Part shown: piece after piece, positions 45,142 to 53,404 of the stretch
How the letters are laid out: the number at the start of each line of letters is the position of its first letter
Numbering within the stretch: the stretch's first letter is position 1
Program-made: the position numbers and the translations under genes
Assembly (NCBI RefSeq): GCF_031178445.1
Contig: NZ_JAPSIY010000012.1
Coordinates: 1 to 64,000 of the forward strand
Direction of reading: 5' to 3'
Length of the DNA: 64,000 bases
Origin: Microbacterium sp.
GTDB lineage: Bacteria; Actinomycetota; Actinomycetes; Actinomycetales; Microbacteriaceae
The notes under the pieces: generated by a model
Told to the model about the DNA's origin: nothing
Seen by the model: only the letters and a program-made list of their open reading frames with translations
Databases searched by the model: none

Positions 45142-46500
45142 ATGACACTCATCGACGAGACCACCTCCGCACCGACCGGCGGGCCCGCTCTTGCGCAGGT
45201 CCGTCGTGTGACCACTCCGCTTCCGGGCCCCCGTTCAGCCGCGATCCTCGCCCGCAAGGCCGACGCTGTCGCCTCGGGTGTCGCGCACTCGATGCCCGTG
45301 TCCATCGTCGCCGCCGGCGGCGGCGTCGTCGTCGACGCCGACGGCAACTCGCTGATCGACCTCGGCAGCGGCATCGCCGTCACCACCGTCGGCAACGCGC
45401 ACCCGAAGGTCGCCGCGGCCGTCGCCGCGCAGGCGGCGCAGTTCACCCACACCTGCTTCATGGTGTCGCCGTACGAGTCGTACATCGAGGTGGCGGAGGC
45501 GCTGAACCGGCTCACCCCTGGTGACTTCGCCAAGAAGAGCGCCCTCTTCAACTCGGGCGCGGAGGCCGTCGAGAACGCGATCAAGATCGCCCGCAAGCAC
45601 ACCGGCCGTCAGGCCGTCGTCGCGTTCGACCACGGCTACCACGGGCGCACCAACCTCACGATGGCGCTGACCGCCAAGTCCATGCCCTACAAGAGCGGCT
45701 TCGGTCCGTTCGCACCCGAGGTGTACCGCGTGCCGGGGTCCTATCCGCTGCGCGACGGACTGACCGGCGTCGAGGCTGCCAAGCGCGCCATCACACTGAT
45801 CGAGAAGCAGATCGGCGTCGACAATCTCGCCGCCGTCATCATCGAACCCATCCAGGGCGAGGGCGGCTTCATCGTCCCGGCCGACGGATTCCTCGACGCC
45901 ATCGTCGAGTGGAGCCGCTCCAACGGTGTGGTCTTCATCGCCGACGAGGTGCAGACCGGCTTCGCGCGCACCGGCGCCATGTTCGCGAGCGAGATCTTCG
46001 GTATCGAGCCCGACCTGATCACCACTGCCAAGGGCATCGCCGGCGGTCTGCCGCTCGCCGGCGTCACCGGCCGCGCCGAGATCATGGACGCGGCGCACGC
46101 CGGCGGACTGGGCGGCACCTACGGTGGCAACCCGATCGCCTGCGCCGCCGCGCTCGCCGCCATCGACGCCTTCGAGAACGACGGTCTCGTCGAGCGCGCT
46201 CAGCAGATCGGCGAGATCCTGTTCGGGCGGCTGAACGGCATCCGCGAGAAGGACGCCCGTATCGGCGAGGTGCGCGGTCACGGAGCCATGGTCGCGGCCG
46301 AGTTCGTGAACCCCGAGACCGGCGAGCCGGACGCCGCCCTCACCTCGGCGGTCGCCAAGGCATGCGTCGCAGAGGGCGTCGTCGTGCTCACCTGCGGCAC
46401 CTTCGGCAACGTGATCCGCTTCCTGCCTCCGCTCGCCATCGGCGACGATCTGCTGAACGAGGGCCTGGACGTCGTCGCCGCCGCCCTGGCGAGCGCCTGA
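45142..46500 (+). CDS. gabT: 4-Aminobutyrate aminotransferase
   Basis: 452 residues. Class III aminotransferase: FNSGAEAVENAIKIARKHTG, D268 (FIADEVQTGFARTG) and PLP lysine K297 (TTAKGIAGGLPL). It converts GABA + 2-oxoglutarate to succinate semialdehyde + glutamate. First gene of the polyamine/GABA operon, with no ribosome binding site before the ATG. A related omega-amine:2-oxoglutarate activity is possible. Confidence 0.92.
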   Translation: MTLIDETTSAPTGGPALAQVRRVTTPLPGPRSAAILARKADAVASGVAHSMPVSIVAAGGGVVVDADGNSLIDLGSGIAVTTVGNAHPKVAAAVAAQAAQFTHTCFMVSPYESYIEVAEALNRLTPGDFAKKSALFNSGAEAVENAIKIARKHTGRQAVVAFDHGYHGRTNLTMALTAKSMPYKSGFGPFAPEVYRVPGSYPLRDGLTGVEAAKRAITLIEKQIGVDNLAAVIIEPIQGEGGFIVPADGFLDAIVEWSRSNGVVFIADEVQTGFARTGAMFASEIFGIEPDLITTAKGIAGGLPLAGVTGRAEIMDAAHAGGLGGTYGGNPIACAAALAAIDAFENDGLVERAQQIGEILFGRLNGIREKDARIGEVRGHGAMVAAEFVNPETGEPDAALTSAVAKACVAEGVVVLTCGTFGNVIRFLPPLAIGDDLLNEGLDVVAAALASA

Positions 46501-46595
46501 GACCGTCGGCCGCGATCCCGGTCGGGGGATCACGGATCGCGGCCGGCAACACCGTCGACCCCCCGCAGACCCATCCGTATCGAAGGAGATCACCC

Positions 46596-47960
46596 ATGAC
46601 CGAGCACGAGATCAGCCGCGACGTCGTGATCGTCGGCGCGGGCGCCGCCGGCACCACCGCCGCGAACGAGCTGCGCAGGGCCGGGCTCTCCGTGGCCGTG
46701 TTGGAGGCCCGCGATCGCGTGGGCGGGCGGCTGTGGACCGACATCATCGACGGCGCCATGCTCGAGATCGGCGGGCAGTGGGTCTCACCCGATCAGGACG
46801 CTCTGAAGGAGACGATCGAGGAACTGGGCCTCGAGACCTACAGCCGCTACCGCGACGGCGACAGCGTCTACGTCGGCCCCGACCGACAGCTGCACCGCTT
46901 CACGGGAGAGATGTTCCCCGTCTCGCCGGCGACCGAGGCGGCCATCGCCGAGATCACCGAGCGCCTCGACGCGATGGTCGCCGAGATCGACCCCGACCGC
47001 CCCTGGGAGCATCCGAACGCGGCCGAATGGGACGCGGTCACCTGGGACGCCTGGCTGCGCGAGCAGACCGACGACGACGAGGCCGTCCGCAACCTCGCCT
47101 TCGCCACGGGTTCCGCGATGCTCACCAAGCCGACCCACGCCTTCTCACTGCTGCAGTCACTGCTGATGGCTGCATCCGCCGGCTCGTACTCGAACCTCGT
47201 CGATGCCGACTTCATCCTCGACAAGCGCGTCGTGGGCGGACTGCAGCAGGTCCCGCAGCTGCTCGCCGAGCGCCTCGGCGACGACGTCTTCCTCAATCAG
47301 CCCGTGCGCACCCTCGAGTGGGGTGAGAGCGGTGTCGTCGCGACGACCGACGAGATGACCGTCCGGGCGCGCTACGCGATCCTCGCGCACGCCCCCGTTC
47401 TCTACGACCGCATCTCCTTCGTGCCGCCGCTCCCGCGTCGCCAGCACCAGCTGCACCAGCACCTGTCGATGGGCTTCGTGATCAAGGTGCACGCCGTCTA
47501 CGACCGGCCGTTCTGGCGCGAGCAGGGCCTCAGCGGCACGGCGTTCAGCCCCTACGAGCTCTGCCACGAGGCCTACGACAACACCAACCACGGCGACGAG
47601 CGCGGAACACTGGTCGCATTCGTGTCCGACCGCAATGCGGACGACGTCTTCGCGCTCAGTGCCGAGGAGCGCAAGGAGCGCATCCTCGACTCGCTGTCGC
47701 ACTATTACGGCCCGGAGGCGAAGAATCCCGTCGTCTACTACGAGAGCGACTGGGGCAGCGAGGAGTGGACCCGCGGCGCGTACGCGGCCAGCTTCGACAT
47801 GGGCGGTCTGCACCGCTACGGGGCGGATCTGCGCACCGCCGTCGGACCGATCCACTTCGCCTGCAGTGACATGGCTGGTGCCGGATACCAGCACGTCGAC
47901 GGCGCGATCCGCATGGGACGCCTGGCAGCGGCGAACATCGTCGAAGCGAGCCGCTCGTGA
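46596..47960 (+). CDS. puo: Flavin monoamine/putrescine oxidase
   Basis: 454 residues from the ATG at 46596 with GAAGGAGAT upstream. FAD-binding VIVGAGAAGTTAANELRRAG near the N-terminus, RVGGRLWT near 41-48, and the C-terminal ACSDMAGAGYQHVDGA. It resembles Rhodococcus/Micrococcus putrescine oxidase. It would oxidise putrescine to 4-aminobutanal with H2O2 and NH3. Operon context (GabT, permease, two aldehyde dehydrogenases) supports putrescine as substrate; another amine is possible. Confidence 0.88.
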   Translation: MTEHEISRDVVIVGAGAAGTTAANELRRAGLSVAVLEARDRVGGRLWTDIIDGAMLEIGGQWVSPDQDALKETIEELGLETYSRYRDGDSVYVGPDRQLHRFTGEMFPVSPATEAAIAEITERLDAMVAEIDPDRPWEHPNAAEWDAVTWDAWLREQTDDDEAVRNLAFATGSAMLTKPTHAFSLLQSLLMAASAGSYSNLVDADFILDKRVVGGLQQVPQLLAERLGDDVFLNQPVRTLEWGESGVVATTDEMTVRARYAILAHAPVLYDRISFVPPLPRRQHQLHQHLSMGFVIKVHAVYDRPFWREQGLSGTAFSPYELCHEAYDNTNHGDERGTLVAFVSDRNADDVFALSAEERKERILDSLSHYYGPEAKNPVVYYESDWGSEEWTRGAYAASFDMGGLHRYGADLRTAVGPIHFACSDMAGAGYQHVDGAIRMGRLAAANIVEASRS

Positions 47961-48841
47961 CCGCGCCCATCGTCGTCGGGTACACCGCGACGGACGCCGG
48001 AGCCGACGCCCTCGCGCTCGGCATCAGGCTCGCGCGCAGCCTCGGAGCAGCCCTGCACCTGGTGATGGTGCTGCCGGCCGAGGGCACCAGGAACGCCGCC
48101 GTCGCACCGGAGCGGGCGTACGAGGACCTGCTGCGGGAACAGGCGCGCGAGTGGCTGACTCAGGCCGTGAGGGGTGTGCCGGAGGGCCTCGCGCGCACGG
48201 GACACGTCCGTTTCGGCGAGTCGTTCGCAGAGGGACTCATCGCCGCGGGCGAGGAGTTCGGCGCCCGGCTGATCGTGGTCGGCGCGGCCGGAGGCGGCCG
48301 CTTCGGCCGGCATCGTCTCGGCAGCGTCGCCTCGGAACTGCTGCACTCCTCGACCATCCCGGTCGCCCTGGCGCCGGCCGGCATCGCCCAGCAGGACCAG
48401 CATCTCGTGTCGCGGGTGACAGCGGCGCTCGGCACCCGGCCGGGCGCCGACACCCTTCTCGATGAGGCCGTGGCGCTCGCGGGTGACACCGGTACCGGCC
48501 TGCGGCTCGTGTCGCTGGTGCCGTTCGACGTGCCGCCCGGCCTCGACACGGGCATGATCCGCCTGGTCGGCGGCGCGCACGCGCACGACGTGATGACGGA
48601 GGCCCGCGGCCGCCTGCCCGAAGGCATCGACGCCGTCGTGGAGGAGGCGCCGGGCGACACCGTCGAGGACGCCGTCGGCCACCTGGCGTGGCTCCCCGGC
48701 GAGGTCGTGCTGGTCGGCTCCAGCAGGCTCGCGCAGCCGCGCCGGCTCTTCCTGGGCTCCACTGCGGCGAAGATGCTGCACGTGCTGCCCGTCCCCATGA
48801 TCGTCGTACCGCGCACGAGCGCCGAAACAGGAGTCCGCTGA
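47957..48841 (+). CDS. Tandem universal stress protein (two Usp domains)
   Basis: 294 residues from GTG, overlapping puo by four bases. Two Usp halves each end in an ATP-binding G-x2-G-x9-G-S/T type motif (GAAGGGRFGRHRLGSVASE; GSSRLAQPRRLFLGSTAAK). Location between an oxidase and its permease suggests a role tied to amine uptake or peroxide stress, but the function is unknown. Confidence 0.85.
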   Translation: MTAPIVVGYTATDAGADALALGIRLARSLGAALHLVMVLPAEGTRNAAVAPERAYEDLLREQAREWLTQAVRGVPEGLARTGHVRFGESFAEGLIAAGEEFGARLIVVGAAGGGRFGRHRLGSVASELLHSSTIPVALAPAGIAQQDQHLVSRVTAALGTRPGADTLLDEAVALAGDTGTGLRLVSLVPFDVPPGLDTGMIRLVGGAHAHDVMTEARGRLPEGIDAVVEEAPGDTVEDAVGHLAWLPGEVVLVGSSRLAQPRRLFLGSTAAKMLHVLPVPMIVVPRTSAETGVR

Positions 48842-50385
48842 TGACCAGCACCAACAGGGCGACGGAGCCCGAAGCCGGAGTGACGACCGGGATCTCCCAG
48901 AAGGGTCTGAGCGCCGGCGCCGTCGGCGTGCTCGGGGCCGTCGTCATCGGGGTCTCCACGATCGCCCCCGCCTACACGCTCACGGCGTCGCTCGGGCCGA
49001 CCGTGGCCGTCGCGGGCACCCAGGTGCCCGCGATCATCCTGGTGGGCTTCATCCCGATGCTGCTGACCGCGTTCGGCTACCGCGAGCTCAACCGCGTGAT
49101 GCCGGACTCCGGCACCTCCTTCACTTGGGGCGTTCGGGCCTTCGGGCCGTGGATCGGCTGGATGACGGGGTGGGGACTGGTGGCCGCGACGGTCATCGTG
49201 CTCTCGAACCTGGCCGGCATCGCGGTGGAGTTCCTCTTCCTGCTGATCGCGCAGCTCACCGGCAACGCCGGCATCGCCGATCTCGCGTTCAACCCCTTCA
49301 TCAACGTGATCGTCTGCCTGCTGTTCATGCTCGGCGCGACGCTGGTGTCGTACCGTGACATGCAGACCACCCAGAAGTTCCAGTACATCCTGGTGGGGTT
49401 CCAGGTGCTCGTGCTGGTCATGTTCGCCACGGTGGCGGTCGTCAAGGCGATGCAGGGGGATGCTCCCGAGCCGACCGCGTTCTCGTGGTCGTGGTTCAAC
49501 CCGTTCGAGGTGCCGACCTTCAGCGCGTTCGCAGCAGGGCTCTCACTGTCGATCTTCATCTTCTGGGGCTGGGACGTGGTCCTCACCATGAACGAGGAGA
49601 CCAAGAACCCCGAGAAGACCCCTGGTCGCGCTGCGATGGTCACCGTGGTGATCGTCGTGAGCCTGTACCTGCTGCTGTCGATCGGTCTCATCATGTTCGC
49701 CGGAGTGGGAAGCGGCGGGCTCGGCCTCGCCAACGAGGACATCTCGGCCAACGTCTTCTTCGCGCTGTCCGACCCTGTGCTCGGGCCGCTCGCCTTCCTG
49801 GTGTCGCTCGCCGTGCTGTCGAGCTCGGCGGCGTCACTGCAGTCGACGGCAGTCGGCCCCGCCCGCACGCTGCTCGCTATGGGACACTACGGAGCGCTGC
49901 CCAAGAAGTTCGCGCGCGTGAGCCCGCGCTTCTTCACCCCCGGCTACGCCACCATCGTCTCCGCGGTCGTCGCCTCAGTGTTCTACGCGGTCATGCGACT
50001 GCTCAGCGAGAACGTGCTCACCGACACGATCCTGTCGCTCGGCATGATGATCTGCTTCTACTACGGCCTCACGGCGTTCGCGTGCGTCTGGTACTTCCGC
50101 CGCCAGTGGTTCGACTCCGCCCGCAGCTTCTTCTTCGCCTTCCTGTTCCCGCTGATCGGTGGCGGCATCCTCGCCGTGCTCTTCGTGACGACATTGATCG
50201 ACTCGATGGACCCCGCCTACGGCAGCGGATCGAGCATCGGCGGCGTCGGGCTCGTGTTCGTCCTCGGCGTCGGCATCATCGTGGTCGGCATTGCGATCAT
50301 GATCTGGCAGTCGATCCGGCGCCCGGCCTTCTTCCGCGGTGAGACCCTGGGTATGGACGCCCCTCCCAGCATCCGTCGCCGCTGA
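48841..50385 (+). CDS. APC-family amino acid/polyamine permease
   Basis: 514 residues, about 12 membrane segments. STIAPAYTLTASLGP near residue 40 and PDSGTSFTWGVRAFGPWIGW near residue 88 are APC superfamily features. The start overlaps the Usp stop. Between puo and gabD it is the likely importer of putrescine or GABA; specificity is inferred from context. Confidence 0.88.
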   Translation: MTSTNRATEPEAGVTTGISQKGLSAGAVGVLGAVVIGVSTIAPAYTLTASLGPTVAVAGTQVPAIILVGFIPMLLTAFGYRELNRVMPDSGTSFTWGVRAFGPWIGWMTGWGLVAATVIVLSNLAGIAVEFLFLLIAQLTGNAGIADLAFNPFINVIVCLLFMLGATLVSYRDMQTTQKFQYILVGFQVLVLVMFATVAVVKAMQGDAPEPTAFSWSWFNPFEVPTFSAFAAGLSLSIFIFWGWDVVLTMNEETKNPEKTPGRAAMVTVVIVVSLYLLLSIGLIMFAGVGSGGLGLANEDISANVFFALSDPVLGPLAFLVSLAVLSSSAASLQSTAVGPARTLLAMGHYGALPKKFARVSPRFFTPGYATIVSAVVASVFYAVMRLLSENVLTDTILSLGMMICFYYGLTAFACVWYFRRQWFDSARSFFFAFLFPLIGGGILAVLFVTTLIDSMDPAYGSGSSIGGVGLVFVLGVGIIVVGIAIMIWQSIRRPAFFRGETLGMDAPPSIRRR

Positions 50386-50418
50386 CCCACCTCATCCCTC
50401 ACAGAATCGAGACGAATC

Positions 50419-51891
50419 ATGAGCACAGTCGCATCGAACGAGCAGGAGCTGCTCGCCGGCATTCCCTCCGGCCTTTTCATCGGGGGCCAGTGGATCGACG
50501 CAGAGGAGGGGCGCACCTTCGACGTGCACGACCCCTCCACCGGTGATGTGATCGCCTCCATCGCCGACGCGACACCCGCCGACGGCATGCGCGCCCTCGA
50601 CGCCGCCGTCGCCGCACAGGACGAGTGGGCGGCGACGCCTCCGCGCACGCGCAGCGACATCCTTCGCCGTGCGTTCGACCTCGTGCAGGTGCACAAGGAG
50701 GACCTCGCGCTGCTGATGACTCTGGAGATGGGAAAGCCTCTGGCGGAGTCGCGCGGCGAGGTCGTCTACGGCGGCGAGTTCCTGCGCTGGTTCAGCGAGG
50801 AGGCCGTGCGCATCACCGGCCGCTACGGGTTGAATCCCGAGGGCACCGGACGCATGGTGGTCTCGCAGCGCCCTGTCGGCCCTTCGTTCTTCGTGACGCC
50901 GTGGAACTTCCCGTTCGCAATGGCCACGCGCAAGATCGCCCCCGCGCTCGCCGCGGGCTGCACCGTGGTCATCAAGCCCCCGGCACTCACGCCGCTCACG
51001 ACCATGTTCTTCGCGAAGCTCCTCGAAGAGGCCGGCCTGCCCTCCGGCGTGGTCAACGTCGTCCAGACCTCTCGCTCCGGAGCGCTGTCCGGGCCCATCA
51101 TCGCCGACCCGCGCCTGCGAAAGCTGTCGTTCACCGGATCGACCGAGGTCGGCCGCAAGCTCATCGCCCAGGCGGCGGAGGGCGTGCTGCGGGTGTCGAT
51201 GGAACTGGGCGGAAACGCACCGTTCGTCGTGTTCGAGGACGCCGACCTCGACAAGGCGGTCGACGGCGCGATGCTGGCCAAGTTCCGCAACATCGGCCAG
51301 GCGTGCACCGCGGCGAACCGCTTCATCGTCCACCAGGACGTCGCCGAGGAGTTCGCGCGCCGGGTCACCGAGCGCGTGCAGGCCATGAAGATCGGTCGCG
51401 GCACCGAGGAGGGCGTGGCGATCGGTCCGCTGATCGACGCCGACGCCGTCGCCAAGGCGCAGGAGCTCGTCGGAGACGCGGTCGATCGCGGTGCGCGGCT
51501 GCTCGCCGGCGGCAACGCACTCGAAGGCACCGGTACGTTCTACGAGCCGACCGTGCTCACCGATGTCGTCGCAGGCAGCGCCATCCTTCGTGAGGAGATC
51601 TTCGGCCCTGTGCTCGCGGTCGCGACATTCGCCGACGAGGCGGAGGCCGTGCGCCTCGCCAACGACACCGAGTACGGCCTCGTCTCGTACGTGTTCACCC
51701 AGGACCTCGGCCGAGGGCACCGCATGATCGACGCGCTCGAGACCGGCATGATGGGTCTCAACGTCGGTGTGGTCTCGAACGCGGCCGCTCCGTTCGGCGG
51801 CGTGAAGCAGTCCGGCGTCGGCCGCGAAGGCGGATTCGAAGGCATCCACGAGTACCTGTCCACCAAGTACACGCTCATCCCCAACAGCTGA
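50419..51891 (+). CDS. gabD: Succinate-semialdehyde dehydrogenase (GabD type)
   Basis: 490 residues. Aldehyde dehydrogenase with FFVTPWNFPFAMATRKIAPA, E262 (MELGGNAPF) and catalytic C296 (RNIGQACTAANR). The KLSFTGSTEVGRKLI context resembles E. coli GabD. It oxidises succinate semialdehyde to succinate. It lies after the permease and is followed by a second ALDH. Confidence 0.88.
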   Translation: MSTVASNEQELLAGIPSGLFIGGQWIDAEEGRTFDVHDPSTGDVIASIADATPADGMRALDAAVAAQDEWAATPPRTRSDILRRAFDLVQVHKEDLALLMTLEMGKPLAESRGEVVYGGEFLRWFSEEAVRITGRYGLNPEGTGRMVVSQRPVGPSFFVTPWNFPFAMATRKIAPALAAGCTVVIKPPALTPLTTMFFAKLLEEAGLPSGVVNVVQTSRSGALSGPIIADPRLRKLSFTGSTEVGRKLIAQAAEGVLRVSMELGGNAPFVVFEDADLDKAVDGAMLAKFRNIGQACTAANRFIVHQDVAEEFARRVTERVQAMKIGRGTEEGVAIGPLIDADAVAKAQELVGDAVDRGARLLAGGNALEGTGTFYEPTVLTDVVAGSAILREEIFGPVLAVATFADEAEAVRLANDTEYGLVSYVFTQDLGRGHRMIDALETGMMGLNVGVVSNAAAPFGGVKQSGVGREGGFEGIHEYLSTKYTLIPNS

Positions 51892-51919
51892 CCGCCGCAC
51901 CATCCGGAAAGGACAAGAC

Positions 51920-53281
51920 ATGACCGACTACGCCGTCGTCAATCCCGCCACCGGCGAGACCGTCGCCACCTATGACACGTTCACCGACGCCCAGATCGAA
52001 GACGCGGTCGCGCGCGCGGCAGCCGCTGCCGTGACGTGGGCGGCCACCTCGCCCGCCGACCGCGCCGCGGTGATCCGTCGCATCGCCGAGCTGCACCGCG
52101 AGCGCAAGGACGAGCTCGGCTCGATCATCGTGCGCGAGATGGGCAAGCCGATCGCCGCAGCCGTCGGCGAGGTCGAGTTCGCCACCGACATCATCGAGTT
52201 CTATGCCGACAACATCGAGAAGATCACGGCCGACCAGCCGCTGGACATCCTCGGCGACGGTACCGCCGTCGTGCGCCGCGCGCCGCTTGGCGCCCTGCTC
52301 GGCATCATGCCGTGGAACTTCCCGGCCTACCAGGTGGCCCGCTTCGCAGCGCCCAACCTCGCGATCGGCAATACGATCATCCTCAAGCACGCCCCGCAGT
52401 GCCCGGAGTCGGCCGCCGCGATCGAGGCGATCTACCGCGACGCCGGCCTGCCGGACGGCGGTTACGTCAACGTCTACGCGACGAACGAGCAGGCGGCGAC
52501 GATCATCGCGGACCCGCGCGTGCACGGCGTCTCGGTGACCGGGTCGGAGCGGGCAGGTGCGGCCGTGGCCGAGGTCGCAGGCCGCAACCTCAAAAAGGTC
52601 GCGCTCGAGCTGGGCGGGTCCGACCCGTTCATCGTGCTGAGCGCGGACGACCTCGACGCCGTGGTGCAGAACGCGGTCGACGCACGCCTCGACAACAACG
52701 GGCAGTCGTGCAACGGCGCGAAGCGATTCATCGTCGTGGACGGGCTGTACGAGGAGTTCACCTCGAAGTTCGTCGCGTCCCTCGCCGCGGTCAAGGCGGA
52801 GGACCCCACCCAGGAGGAGACCGTGCTCGGCCCGCTGTCGTCGCTGGCCGCCGCCGAGCGCCTGCAGCAGCAGGTCGACAACGCGGTGGCGCAGGGGGCG
52901 ACCCTGCTCACCGGCGGTACCCGCGAGGGTGCGTTCTTCGCTCCGACGGTGCTCGCCGACGTGACCGCCGACATGGACGTCTACCGCGAGGAGCTCTTCG
53001 GTCCCGCTGCGGTCGTCTACCGCGTGGCCGATGAGGACGCCGCGGTGAAGGTCGCCAACGACACCTCGTTCGGCCTCGGCTCGTACGTGTTCACCACGGA
53101 TGCCGAGCAGGCCGAGCGCGTCGCGAACGGCATCGAGGCCGGCATGGTCTACGTCAACCTGGTGCTCGCCGACAGCCCCGAGCTGCCCTTCGGCGGGGTG
53201 AAGCGCAGTGGCACCTCGCGTGAGCTGGGCCTGCTCGCCGCCGACGAGTTCGTCAACAAGAAGCTCATCCGCAAGGCCTGA
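51920..53281 (+). CDS. Second aldehyde dehydrogenase (Sad/GabD1-like; possible 4-aminobutanal dehydrogenase)
   Basis: 453 residues, shorter than gabD. E230 (ALELGGSDPF), C264 (NNGQSCNGAKRF) and MPWNFPAYQVARF resemble the Sad/YneI and GabD1 group. The pathway needs an aldehyde dehydrogenase for 4-aminobutanal from putrescine oxidase; one of the two ALDHs here should fill that role, but sequence alone does not say which. Last gene of the operon. Confidence 0.85.
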   Translation: MTDYAVVNPATGETVATYDTFTDAQIEDAVARAAAAAVTWAATSPADRAAVIRRIAELHRERKDELGSIIVREMGKPIAAAVGEVEFATDIIEFYADNIEKITADQPLDILGDGTAVVRRAPLGALLGIMPWNFPAYQVARFAAPNLAIGNTIILKHAPQCPESAAAIEAIYRDAGLPDGGYVNVYATNEQAATIIADPRVHGVSVTGSERAGAAVAEVAGRNLKKVALELGGSDPFIVLSADDLDAVVQNAVDARLDNNGQSCNGAKRFIVVDGLYEEFTSKFVASLAAVKAEDPTQEETVLGPLSSLAAAERLQQQVDNAVAQGATLLTGGTREGAFFAPTVLADVTADMDVYREELFGPAAVVYRVADEDAAVKVANDTSFGLGSYVFTTDAEQAERVANGIEAGMVYVNLVLADSPELPFGGVKRSGTSRELGLLAADEFVNKKLIRKA

Positions 53282-53319
53282 GCGCGAACCCAACCGCGCC
53301 GGAGCAGGAGTTTCACCGG

Positions 53320-53352
53320 GAACAGGACGGATGCGCCAACGCCGTCCTGTTC
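53320..53352. terminator. Terminator between the ALDH operon and the TPR gene
   Basis: A perfect 11-bp stem (53320-53330 with 53342-53352) nested in a second inverted repeat (around 53302 and 53361). It separates convergent genes. Confidence 0.7.
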
Positions 53353-53404
53353 TCGGCGGATCTCCTGTTCTCGTACGACTCGTGCGGCGAGTCCCGAGGT
53401 TCGC

